Shown here piece by piece: positions 1-6,438 of a DNA stretch of 19,004 bases. The position numbers were made by a program, and so were the translations under genes. The DNA is from an uncultured Butyricicoccus sp. GTDB lineage: Bacteria > Bacillota > Clostridia > Oscillospirales > Butyricicoccaceae. Each line of letters starts with the position of its first letter. Within the stretch, counting starts at the first letter, position 1. The notes under the pieces were generated by a model. The model had not been told where the DNA came from. It searched no databases and saw nothing but the letters and a program-made list of their open reading frames with translations. The stretch covers positions 1 through 19,004 of the forward strand of contig USLE01000003.1 of assembly GCA_900555465.1 (NCBI GenBank), given 5' to 3'.

Positions 1-226
1 GCGGGTCGCCGGCCGTGACGCCGTCCTCCGCCGCGCCGGCGGAAGGATGGCCCTCCTTCATCGCGGCGTCGAACGCCGACAGATCGATCGGGCCTTCGAG
101 GTCCTCGGGCAGCGAGGTGAAAACGGCGGTCTCGTCGTTGACGCCGGTCTGCTCGACGGGCGCGCCGCAGAATGGGCAGAATTTGCCCGCAATGGGCAGC
201 TCCTTGCCGCAGTTCTTGCAAAGCAT
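1..226 (-). CDS. zinc-ribbon protein, N-terminal part (cut by window edge)
   Basis: The reverse strand from an ATG at 226 reads without a stop to the window edge, giving 75 residues that begin MLCKNCGKELPIAGKFCPFC. The two Cys pairs (CKNC at residues 3-6 and CPFC at 17-20) form a short treble-clef or zinc-ribbon module of the kind found at the N-terminus of many Clostridia membrane or regulatory proteins. After it comes an acidic, low-complexity linker (residues 26-75) rich in E, D, G and A. An AGGAGG ribosome binding site lies at 241-236, 9 bases before the ATG, and a good promoter lies at 314-286, so the start is well supported. The functional part lies outside the window, so no function can be given. 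The gene runs divergently from the SLH/L,D-transpeptidase gene. Confidence 0.85.
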   Translation of the reverse strand, partial: MLCKNCGKELPIAGKFCPFCGAPVEQTGVNDETAVFTSLPEDLEGPIDLSAFDAAMKEGHPSAGAAEDGVTAGDP

Positions 227-265
227 GTATGGTTTCCTCCTCTGAAAAATATACCAATTCAATGC

Positions 266-279
266 GGCTATAAATAGCC
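266..279. promoter_or_regulatory. dyad at the expected transcript start of the zinc-ribbon gene
   Basis: GGCTAT-aa-ATAGCC is a perfect 6-bp inverted repeat. It covers roughly +1 to +14 of the minus-strand transcript expected from the promoter at 291-286. It could be a repressor site or a 5' mRNA hairpin; the sequence alone does not decide. Confidence 0.4.
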
Positions 280-285
280 TATATT

Positions 286-314
286 AGTATAGCACGCGGC
301 AAAGCGCTTGTAAA
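286..314 (-). promoter_or_regulatory. promoter of the zinc-ribbon gene
   Basis: On the minus strand, TTTACA (314-309) and TATACT (291-286) are separated by 17 bases. The base pattern TGC directly before TATACT makes it an extended -10 element. Transcription would start near 279, about 50 bases before the ATG. Confidence 0.75.
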
Positions 315-419
315 CCTCTGCCGGCGGGAACAAAACCGGACGGCGGCCCGTCAGTTCGGAATGGTACGGGAAATGGCCGGACAGCGGATTTTGTATCGAA
401 ACTGAAACCATGCTTGCGC

Positions 420-448
420 TTGACAAGCCTACCCGGCAAACGTACAAT
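420..448 (+). promoter_or_regulatory. sigma-A promoter of the SLH/L,D-transpeptidase gene
   Basis: TTGACA at 420-425 and TACAAT at 443-448 are separated by exactly 17 bases. The expected start is near 455, leaving a leader of about 25 bases with AAGGGGG (466-472) before the TTG start codon. The same TTGACA-17-TACAAT pair drives the prephenate dehydrogenase gene at 8046. Confidence 0.85.
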
Positions 449-480
449 GAAAATAATGATGTAGCAAGGGGGAATATACC

Positions 481-3192
481 TTGAAAAAACGTGTGATAAG
501 CGGCCTGCTGGCCGTTATGATGCTGCTGACGACGGCATTCGCCGCGGGCGGCAGTGCGGCGGAAGCAGAGGGGCAGTCCGGCAGCACCGTGCTGACCTAT
601 GCCGTCACCCTGCCGGACGAATATGACACCGACCAGATGCACGATGCTGTGGTCGAACAGGTGCGCGCCGTGCTCGAGCACCGTCTGGAGCAGCTGAACA
701 TTGCCGGGGCGGAGATCACCTTCCCGGAGGACCGGCAGACGGTCGTCGTCACCCTGCCTACGGACACGGAAACCGATAGTGTGGCGGAGTTCCTCGCATG
801 GCGGAACGAGCTGGCGTTCACGGACGCGGACGGCAAGGTCTGGCTGACCGGCGAAAACGTGTCGGAAAGCTCGCTCGGCTTTGCCGATGACGAAACCCCG
901 TACATACAGGTCAATTTCACCGACGAGGGCGAAGCGACCTTTGCAGAAGCGCTCAACGCGGCCTCGACGCTCACCGTCACGATGGACGGCGCGGAAATCG
1001 CGCAGGCCACGGCGGAGAGCGCGGGCGAGAACGGCGGCTGCACCCTGACCGGCAGCTTTACCGAGGACGAGGCCCGGCTGTATATCGCGCGCATCGCGGC
1101 GCGCACCCTGCCTGTCGAGCTGACGCTGACCAGCGCGGAGACGCAGCCCGGCGAGCCGGAGCAGCCTGTCGTGCCGGCCTTTCCGGATATCGAGGGCCAC
1201 TGGGCGGCGGATGCGCTGAACCGCGCGGTCGCGCTCGGCCTGCTCAACGGCATTGACGGCAAGATGCTGCCGGACAACGCGGTCAAGCGCTCGGAAGCGA
1301 TCGTCATTTTGAACCGCGCGCTCGGCGCGGACATCGCGGACAGCACCAGCGGCCTGACCGGCACCCCGCAGAACGCATGGTATGCAAACGATCTGGGCAA
1401 GGCCATCCACCTCGGCCTGATCGAATCGAATGACAGCCGCAATTTTGACACCGCCGCCACCCGCGCGGAGGCGTTCGTGCTGCTTGCGCGCGCCTTTGTA
1501 TACGACCGCGCAGAGGCTGCGGAGGATGAACTCAGCGCATTCACCGATACGGACAACATGACCGACGAACAGCGGCAGGCTGCCGCGGCGCTGGTCGCGG
1601 CGGGCATCGTCAACGGCGAGACCGCCACCACGCTCAACCCGCAGGGCAACCTGACGCGCGCGCAGTTTGTCACCATGCTGCTGCGCATCGCGCCGAACTT
1701 CCCGGTCGAGGGCGAGACCGCCGGGGCGCAGCCCGGCGGCACGCTGGTCAACACCGCGGAATATGAACTTGCAGACGTGCAGAGCGCGGATGATTACATC
1801 TTTGCAGCGGATACCACGACGGTTCAGATCGACGGGGCGGCGCTCAGCGGCCGCGTCGTGCTCAAGGGCGCGGAGGACGTGCTCCTGACCGCGCAGGGGA
1901 ATACCTCGATCGGCACGCTTGCCGCCGACCCCGCGGGCACCGCGGCGATCAACGTCAAGAACGGTTCGGGCGTGCAGACGCTGGTCATCGCAGGCAAGGG
2001 CGGCGCGGTCACCTTTGACGGCAGCGTGAGCAATATCGAGATCACCGCCGCGAACCGCGAGATCGACCTGTCCGGCATGCAGGCGGACAGCCTGACCGTC
2101 ACCGGCAGCGGCAATACCATCACGGTGGGCGATGCTGTCGGCACGGTATCCGTGATGGGCGGCGCGAAGAACAATACCCTGACCATCAACGACAATGTGG
2201 ACACCCTGCTGGCTGCAGGCGTGGGCACCAAGGTGGACGGCAGCGGCAAGGCCGGCACGGTGGACGTGCGCGCGGTAAACTGCGAGATCACGCTCGCCGC
2301 GGATACCGTGACCGAGAACATCGACAAGGGCCTCACCGGCGTTGCGATCGAGATGGGCGTACCAACCAGGGTCCTGCCGGGCGGCTCGCTGCTGACCCAG
2401 GTCAAGTTCACCGGCGTGACCGAGGACAAGATCTGCTCCGCGCAGTGGTATCAGGACGGCAAGCCGATCGCAGGCTTCGGCAACGACAATTTCCAGCTGA
2501 CCGCGGATAAGATCTCCCGTCACACGACCTACTTCACCTTCACCAAGGATATGAAGACCAGCGTGACGATGGGCTTCAAGCTCACCTATGACAATCCCTC
2601 CACGGGCGAGACCGAGGAGCTGTATGTCGAAAAGACCGTCCCGATCGAAAACTACTCGGACGAGTGGTACTATGAGCGCGACGTTAACCGCGTGCTGAAT
2701 CTGGTTTCCTCCACCTACCGCGGCAACTACACCACCGCCTATGCGGTCAACGGCGACTATTCCAAGACCGAGAAGGAGATCTGGATCAACGCCAAGGGCT
2801 ATTCGAGCAACAGCCAGTATCTGGTCTGGATCAACCGGGCGTACCAGCATGTCAACGTGTTCCAGGGCTCCAAGGGCAACTGGAAGATGATCAAGTCCTT
2901 CCTCGTGGGCACGGGCGCAGCCAGCACCCCCACGCCGGTCGGCGTGACCACGGTATCCTACAAGCTGGCCTCCGGCTGGACGACCAGCACCTATACCGTG
3001 CGCCCGGTTGTCGGCTTCTACCCCGGCACGGGCTATGCGTTCCATTCTCGCCTGTGCTACCCGGGCACGGATACTGAGTATGATTACAGCGCGGGCTATC
3101 CGGTTTCGCACGGCTGCATCCGCATGTACAAGAGCGACATCAACTGGATCTACAACAATATCCCGGTGGGGACGACGGTCGTTATATTCTAA
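481..3192 (+). CDS. secreted SLH-domain L,D-transpeptidase with a SecD-P1-like N-terminal region
   Basis: This 903-residue exported protein has a TTG start chosen because AAGGGGG sits 8 bases upstream and a signal peptide (MKKR, then a hydrophobic core ending near AFAAG, about residue 23) begins there. Residues about 40-220 resemble the P1 head of SecD: a helix like QVRAVLEHRLEQLNI (about 60-75), WLTGENV (121-127), TLTGSFTEDEA (188-198) and RTLPVEL (about 208-214). The SecD membrane segments are absent. SLH repeats follow at about 234-276, 298-345 and 353-400, starting with FPDIEGHW; SLH repeats normally bind pyruvylated secondary wall polymer. Residues 405-620 are a repetitive G/V/T/D-rich stretch that may fold as beta-helix, and 625-725 looks Ig-like. 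The YkuD domain (728-903) carries His855 and SHGCIR with catalytic Cys879. The expected role is 3-3 cross-linking or attachment of peptidoglycan at the cell surface. The gene appears monocistronic. Confidence 0.93.
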   Translation: MKKRVISGLLAVMMLLTTAFAAGGSAAEAEGQSGSTVLTYAVTLPDEYDTDQMHDAVVEQVRAVLEHRLEQLNIAGAEITFPEDRQTVVVTLPTDTETDSVAEFLAWRNELAFTDADGKVWLTGENVSESSLGFADDETPYIQVNFTDEGEATFAEALNAASTLTVTMDGAEIAQATAESAGENGGCTLTGSFTEDEARLYIARIAARTLPVELTLTSAETQPGEPEQPVVPAFPDIEGHWAADALNRAVALGLLNGIDGKMLPDNAVKRSEAIVILNRALGADIADSTSGLTGTPQNAWYANDLGKAIHLGLIESNDSRNFDTAATRAEAFVLLARAFVYDRAEAAEDELSAFTDTDNMTDEQRQAAAALVAAGIVNGETATTLNPQGNLTRAQFVTMLLRIAPNFPVEGETAGAQPGGTLVNTAEYELADVQSADDYIFAADTTTVQIDGAALSGRVVLKGAEDVLLTAQGNTSIGTLAADPAGTAAINVKNGSGVQTLVIAGKGGAVTFDGSVSNIEITAANREIDLSGMQADSLTVTGSGNTITVGDAVGTVSVMGGAKNNTLTINDNVDTLLAAGVGTKVDGSGKAGTVDVRAVNCEITLAADTVTENIDKGLTGVAIEMGVPTRVLPGGSLLTQVKFTGVTEDKICSAQWYQDGKPIAGFGNDNFQLTADKISRHTTYFTFTKDMKTSVTMGFKLTYDNPSTGETEELYVEKTVPIENYSDEWYYERDVNRVLNLVSSTYRGNYTTAYAVNGDYSKTEKEIWINAKGYSSNSQYLVWINRAYQHVNVFQGSKGNWKMIKSFLVGTGAASTPTPVGVTTVSYKLASGWTTSTYTVRPVVGFYPGTGYAFHSRLCYPGTDTEYDYSAGYPVSHGCIRMYKSDINWIYNNIPVGTTVVIF

Positions 3193-3198
3193 AGAATT

Positions 3199-3223
3199 CG
3201 TTTGAAGCGTACAGCTTCAAACG
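3199..3223 (+). terminator. perfect hairpin just after the L,D-transpeptidase stop
   Basis: CGTTTGAAGC (3199-3208) and GCTTCAAACG (3214-3223) are perfect 10-base arms around GTACA. There is no T run, so it may protect the mRNA 3' end or cause pausing rather than terminate by itself. Confidence 0.5.
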
Positions 3224-3226
3224 AGG

Positions 3227-3257
3227 GGCTTTGCCGGGCGCATGCCCGGACAAAGCC
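3227..3257 (+). repeat. second hairpin in the terminator cluster
   Basis: GGCTTTG-CCGGGC (3227-3239) pairs with GCCCGG-a-CAAAGCC (3244-3257) around GCAT. That gives 13 paired bases with a single bulged A. No T run follows. Confidence 0.5.
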
Positions 3258-3309
3258 AAAACGCGATATTTGCGCGCCGCTTGCGGCACACAAAATCGCT
3301 TCCTTGTAT

Positions 3310-3338
3310 AAAAAGGCAGGTACATGTCCTGCCTTTTT
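3310..3338. terminator. rho-independent terminator, bidirectional form
   Basis: AAAAAGGCAGG (3310-3320) and CCTGCCTTTTT (3328-3338) surround a 7-base loop. The A run on one side and T run on the other let it work in both directions. It is the most likely main terminator of the L,D-transpeptidase transcript. Confidence 0.85.
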
Positions 3339-3341
3339 ATG

Positions 3342-3373
3342 ATATCCAGCGATTTTTCCGCTGGATATTTTTT
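3342..3373 (+). terminator. rho-independent terminator
   Basis: ATATCCAGCG (3342-3351) pairs perfectly with CGCTGGATAT (3359-3368), followed by five more T. It lies only 3 bases after the preceding terminator, making a tandem pair. Confidence 0.8.
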
Positions 3374-3420
3374 ATACGCGCCAAGGGCGCGAAGCGGCGG
3401 CGTTAGCTCCCGGTTTTTAT

Positions 3421-3455
3421 GAAAGCAGGCCGCAGACGCGGCCTGCTTTCTTTTT
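3421..3455 (+). terminator. strong rho-independent terminator
   Basis: GAAAGCAGGCCGC (3421-3433) and GCGGCCTGCTTTC (3438-3450) form a perfect 13-bp GC-rich stem with an AGAC loop, followed by TTTTT. This is the strongest stem of the cluster. Confidence 0.85.
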
Positions 3456-3497
3456 GAAGCCGCGCCTGCGGCGCGGAAGCGTGTCCTGCCTTTTTAT

Positions 3498-3531
3498 GAT
3501 TTCCGGACGGTTTCGGCCGGAAATCTTTTTT
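3498..3531 (+). terminator. rho-independent terminator, copy of the 3342-3373 unit
   Basis: GATTTCCGG (3498-3506) pairs with CCGGAAATC (3517-3525), followed by six T. It sits in the same sequence setting as the 3342-3373 terminator (preceded by TGTCCTGCCTTTTTATGAT, followed by T-rich DNA and a CGCGC stretch), so the two are diverged copies. Confidence 0.75.
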
Positions 3532-3586
3532 ATGCGCGCGAAAAGCGCGGGGAAGGGCGCATTGCGCGCCCGGCGCCCAAATATTC

Positions 3587-3615
3587 TTGCGCTCGGGGGG
3601 AAAACGGGGTATACT
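3587..3615 (+). promoter_or_regulatory. promoter of nadE
   Basis: TTGCGC (3587-3592) and TATACT (3610-3615) lie 17 bases apart. The transcript would start near 3622, about 27 bases before the nadE ATG. TGGAGG at 3634-3639 is the ribosome binding site. Confidence 0.7.
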
Positions 3616-3648
3616 AACCATATCTGAGTTATCTGGAGGAATACAGGA

Positions 3649-5562
3649 ATGCAGGATGGATTTGTCAAAATCGCTGCCGCAACGCCCGACCTGCGCGTCG
3701 CGGACTGCGCATACAATGCTTCCGAGATCGTAAAGCTGGCCAGACAGGCCGCAGCAAAGGGCGCGCATCTGGTCGTGTTCCCCGAGCTGTGCCTGACCGG
3801 GTACACCTGCGGCGACCTGTTTTTGCAGCGCACGCTGCTGGACGGCGCGCTCGCCGCGCTCGACACGGTGTGCCGCGAGACCGCCGCGTTGAACGCCGCC
3901 GTGGTGGTCGGTCTGCCGCTCGTGCATCAGGGCAAGCTGTTCAACGTCGCCGCAGTGCTGTGCGGCGGGAAAATCGAGGGCATTGTGCCCAAGCAGTTCA
4001 TCCCGAACTATTCCGAGTTTTACGAAGCGCGCCACTTTGTTTCGGGCGCGGGCGTACCGTTCCAGACCATCTCCCTGCTCGGGCAGGACACCCTGTTTGC
4101 GGGCGGCGAGCCGCTTCTGTTCCAGTGTGCGGACATGCCGGAATTCACTCTGGGCGTGGAGATCTGCGAGGACCTCTGGGTCGCGAACCCGCCGTCCACG
4201 CGGCTCGCGCAGGCGGGCGCGACCGTGATCGTCAACCTGTCCGCGTCGGACGAGATCATCGGCAAAGCGTCCTACCGCCGCGATCTGGTGCGCCAGCAGT
4301 CCGCGCGCCTGCTGTGCGCCTACCTGTATGCGGACGCGGGCTTCGGCGAGTCCACGCAGGACCTTGTGTTCGCGGGGCACGACCTGATCGCGGAAAACGG
4401 CGCGCTCCTGGCAGAGAGCAGGTTGTTTGACCGCGGCGTCATCTATGCGGATATCGACGTGCAGCGCCTGACGCATGAGCGCCGCCGCATGAATACCTTT
4501 GTCACTGAGCAGAACCCCGCGGTCGCCGCGCTGCCGGTTCATCCGGGCGCAAACGACCTGACCGACCGCACCTTCCCGCGCACGCCCTTCGTGCCCGCCA
4601 GCAAGGCGCTGCGCGACGAGCGCTGCGAGGAGATCCTCAGCCTGCAGGCGACCGGCCTTGCCACCCGCCTGCGCCACACGCACGCAAAGACCGCGGTCGT
4701 CGGCCTGTCGGGCGGGCTGGACTCCACGCTCGCGCTGATCGTGCTCGTGCATGCGTTCGATATGCTGGGTCTGGACCGCAAGGGCATCCTCGCGGTCACC
4801 ATGCCGTGCTTCGGCACGACCGCGCGCACAAAGGGCAACGCGGAAAAGCTCGCGGATGCTTACGGCGTAACGCTCGAGACCGTGGACATCAAGGCTGCGG
4901 TCGACCAGCACTTCAGCGACATCGGCCAGTCCAAGGACGATCTCTCGGTCACCTTCGAGAACGGGCAGGCGCGTATGCGCACGCTGGTGCTGATGAACCT
5001 CGCGAACAAGACGGGCGGCATGGTGGTCGGCACGGGCGACCTGTCCGAGCTCGCGCTCGGCTGGGCGACCTACAACGGCGACCATATGAGTATGTACGGC
5101 GTCAACGCTTCCATCCCCAAGACGCTGGTGCGCTATCTGGTGGCCTACGAGGCCGACCGCACGATGGGCGAGCTGTCGGACGTGCTGTACGATGTGCTCG
5201 ACACCCCGGTGTCTCCCGAGCTGCTGCCGCCCAAGGACGGCGAGATCAGCCAGAAGACCGAGGATCTGGTCGGCCCGTACGAGCTGCACGACTTTTTCCT
5301 GTATTATATGCTGCGCTTCGGCTATCCGCCGCGCAAGATCTACCGCATCGCGCGCAAAACCTTTGCGGGTGTGTACGACGACGCGACGATCAAAAAGTGG
5401 CTCGTGACCTTTGTCCGCCGCTTCTTTACCCAGCAGTTCAAGCGCTCCTGCCTGCCGGACGGCCCCAAGGTCGGCACGGTCACGCTGTCCCCGCGCGGCG
5501 ACTGGCGCATGCCGTCGGACGCATGTGCGGCGCTGTGGCTTTCCGAGGCGGAGAGGCTGTAA
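3649..5562 (+). CDS. nadE: glutamine-dependent NAD+ synthetase
   Basis: This enzyme carries out the last step of NAD+ synthesis: ATP-dependent amidation of nicotinic acid adenine dinucleotide with ammonia channelled from glutamine, in the cytoplasm. The 637-residue length fits the two-domain form. The N-terminal nitrilase-like glutaminase domain (about 1-290) has the expected triad: Glu46 in VVFPELCLTGY, Lys115 in GIVPKQFIPNY and Cys173 in GVEICEDLW. The C-terminal synthetase domain begins near residue 325 and has the ATP-pyrophosphatase loop SGGLDS (354-359), then MPCFGTTARTKGNAE and GTGDLSELALGW, all typical of NadE. The ATG has TGGAGG 9 bases upstream and its own promoter. The gene seems monocistronic, with a long non-coding spacer downstream and no clear T-run terminator directly after the stop. 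Confidence 0.97.
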   Translation: MQDGFVKIAAATPDLRVADCAYNASEIVKLARQAAAKGAHLVVFPELCLTGYTCGDLFLQRTLLDGALAALDTVCRETAALNAAVVVGLPLVHQGKLFNVAAVLCGGKIEGIVPKQFIPNYSEFYEARHFVSGAGVPFQTISLLGQDTLFAGGEPLLFQCADMPEFTLGVEICEDLWVANPPSTRLAQAGATVIVNLSASDEIIGKASYRRDLVRQQSARLLCAYLYADAGFGESTQDLVFAGHDLIAENGALLAESRLFDRGVIYADIDVQRLTHERRRMNTFVTEQNPAVAALPVHPGANDLTDRTFPRTPFVPASKALRDERCEEILSLQATGLATRLRHTHAKTAVVGLSGGLDSTLALIVLVHAFDMLGLDRKGILAVTMPCFGTTARTKGNAEKLADAYGVTLETVDIKAAVDQHFSDIGQSKDDLSVTFENGQARMRTLVLMNLANKTGGMVVGTGDLSELALGWATYNGDHMSMYGVNASIPKTLVRYLVAYEADRTMGELSDVLYDVLDTPVSPELLPPKDGEISQKTEDLVGPYELHDFFLYYMLRFGYPPRKIYRIARKTFAGVYDDATIKKWLVTFVRRFFTQQFKRSCLPDGPKVGTVTLSPRGDWRMPSDACAALWLSEAERL

Positions 5563-5629
5563 CAAACGCGGCTTAGGGGGGAGGGGGCCTGCACCGTAGG
5601 GCGCGAGAAGGTGAATTGACGTGCAATTT

Positions 5630-5686
5630 CGTAGGGCGCGACGACTCGGCGCGCCAAACTGGCTTGGTTCACGACCTCGGCGCGCC
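5630..5686 (+). repeat. direct repeat unit, copy 1 (57 bp)
   Basis: Starts CGTAGGGCGCGACGACTCGG and ends at the second GGCGCGCC. Copy 2 is at 5915-5972 and differs at a few positions plus one inserted base. Two GGCGCGCC octamers lie 31 bases apart in the unit (5648-5655 and 5679-5686). Confidence 0.85.
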
Positions 5687-5736
5687 GTGTATGCCAAATC
5701 ATAACGGCATATTCGCGGCTGTGCGCCGCAGGCACA

Positions 5737-5774
5737 CAAGAGGAGGGGGAACCAAGGTTCCCCCCTGCCTCTTG
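5737..5774. repeat. hairpin with CAAGAGG/CCTCTTG ends, left copy
   Basis: CAAGAGG-AGGGGGAACC (5737-5753) pairs with GGTTCCCCCC-t-GCCTCTTG (5756-5774) around AA, with only small bulges. Bases 5768-5783 reappear in inverted form at 6205-6220. Without a T run it is unlikely to be a simple terminator, but it may cap the nadE transcript. Confidence 0.7.
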
Positions 5775-5914
5775 CGAATCACCACCCCTTCCTTCAGGGC
5801 GCGCTGCGCGCGCAAGAGTAAGTGACGCTTTCCGGCTGCCACCCATTTGCCTTGTCAGGGTAAGCGGAATGGATGCCACCCCAGAGGCGCGCGTACCGTT
5901 CACTGCTGCCACCT

Positions 5915-5972
5915 CGTAGGGCGCGACGACCTCGGCGCGCCAAACTGGCCTGGGCCACGACTTCGGCGCGCC
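5915..5972 (+). repeat. direct repeat unit, copy 2 (58 bp)
   Basis: Starts CGTAGGGCGCGACGACCTCG and matches 5630-5686 over its whole length with few substitutions. The GGCGCGCC octamers at 5934-5941 and 5965-5972 keep the 31-base spacing of copy 1. Confidence 0.85.
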
Positions 5973-5992
5973 AAACGCTGCGTCCCCCTGTA

Positions 5993-6006
5993 GGGGTGCG
6001 CACCCC
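5993..6006. repeat. perfect 14-bp palindrome
   Basis: GGGGTGCGCACCCC is self-complementary and follows GTA, giving the GTAGGGG-palindrome form. A longer relative in the opposite orientation lies at 6322-6343. Confidence 0.6.
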
Positions 6007-6116
6007 GCGCCCGCATACCTGCACCCGGCCGGAGCGTCGCCTTCACGGAAACAACAGGCGAGGGCCTCACATCGCCAGCACCCCCCGCCCCCGGGGTCAG
6101 GCGCAAAACCCTACCG

Positions 6117-6179
6117 CCGCGACGTTGTCGCAAATCAAATTTTTCCACAGTATGTGGACAAATTTGTTTGCGGTCGCGG
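6117..6179. repeat. 63-base imperfect inverted repeat (long hairpin)
   Basis: Three nested pairs of arms share one centre: CCGCGAC (6117-6123) with GTCGCGG (6173-6179), CGCAAA (6129-6134) with TTTGCG (6167-6172), and CAAATTTTTCCACA (6136-6149) with TGTGGACAAATTTG (6153-6166, one mismatch) around GTA. In total about 26 base pairs form, with a 5-base and a 1-base bulge on the left side only. The core is AT-rich, unlike its surroundings. It could be a MITE-like or REP-like element or a structured RNA. Confidence 0.8.
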
Positions 6180-6204
6180 GCACCCGCGTACATCCCCCGG
6201 CGGG

Positions 6205-6240
6205 GGTGATTCGCAAGAGGGGGCGAAGCGCCCCCTCTTG
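6205..6240. repeat. hairpin with CAAGAGG/CCTCTTG ends, right copy, inverted to the left copy
   Basis: CAAGAGGGGGCG (6214-6225) and CGCCCCCTCTTG (6229-6240) form a perfect 12-bp stem with an AAG loop. The 16 bases GGTGATTCGCAAGAGG (6205-6220) are the exact reverse complement of 5768-5783. Confidence 0.8.
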
Positions 6241-6321
6241 TGCGCAGTGCGGCCGCGCAGGCCGCATTCCAGCCCATGAAGTACGGGCACACCTTCGCCC
6301 TGTTGGGCCAACACCCCCATT

Positions 6322-6340
6322 GGGCGCGCAGTGCGCGCCC
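6322..6340. repeat. GC palindrome of the GTAGGGG type, reverse orientation
   Basis: GGGCGCGCA and TGCGCGCCC are perfect 9-base arms flanking one G. Read on the minus strand, it is preceded by GTAG, as at 5991-6006. Confidence 0.6.
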
Positions 6341-6349
6341 CTACGGCGC

Positions 6350-6387
6350 AGCCCCGTCGGGGCTGTCCCCGCCCGCCGGAAGCGGGC
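6350..6387. repeat. two short GC hairpins ahead of the VanZ-like gene
   Basis: AGCCCC-gtc-GGGGCT (6350-6364) and GCCCGC-cggaa-GCGGGC (6371-6387) are consecutive perfect hairpins ending 36 bases before the ribosome binding site at 6423. No T run follows either. They may shape the mRNA leader or be further intergenic repeats. Confidence 0.5.
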
Positions 6388-6438
6388 ACCCCCCTCCGCC
6401 AAACAGGCGAAATCCTTCCACAAAGGAGCAATACCCTT

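Larger units (their letters stand above)
3193..3648. other. gene-free spacer with serial terminators
   Basis: The 456 bases between the L,D-transpeptidase gene and nadE hold no credible gene. They contain two perfect hairpins, four terminator-like hairpins with T runs, a partial duplication (3325-3382 and 3482-3540) and the nadE promoter. Each is listed separately. Confidence 0.85.
5563..6438. other. repeat- and hairpin-rich intergenic region without a gene
   Basis: These 876 bases carry no reading frame with a convincing start, ribosome binding site and protein-like composition. Frames that stay open translate to arginine-, proline- and alanine-rich strings dictated by the GC content. The region holds a duplicated 57/58-bp unit with GGCGCGCC octamers, short palindromes beginning GTAGGG, two CAAGAGG hairpins linked by an inverted 16-base match, and a 63-base imperfect hairpin. 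It resembles a cluster of REP/MITE-type elements, but I cannot name a known family. Confidence 0.7.

Noticed and set aside
268..3111. A 947-codon open frame antisense to the SLH/L,D-transpeptidase gene
   Set aside because: It mirrors the codon bias of the real gene. The translation is Arg/Ala/Gly/His-rich without domains, and it has no ribosome binding site or promoter of its own.
3403..5739. A 778-codon open frame antisense to nadE
   Set aside because: nadE on the plus strand has all catalytic motifs; the antisense product is low-complexity and runs through terminator hairpins.
6331..6438. In-frame upstream ATG extending the VanZ-like protein by 36 residues
   Set aside because: The extension reads hairpin repeats as Arg/Pro-rich sequence and lacks a ribosome binding site, while the TTG at 6439 has AAGGAG at the right distance.
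5563..6438. Possible CRISPR array because of repeated units
   Set aside because: Only two full copies, unequal spacing with no regular spacers, and no cas genes in the window.
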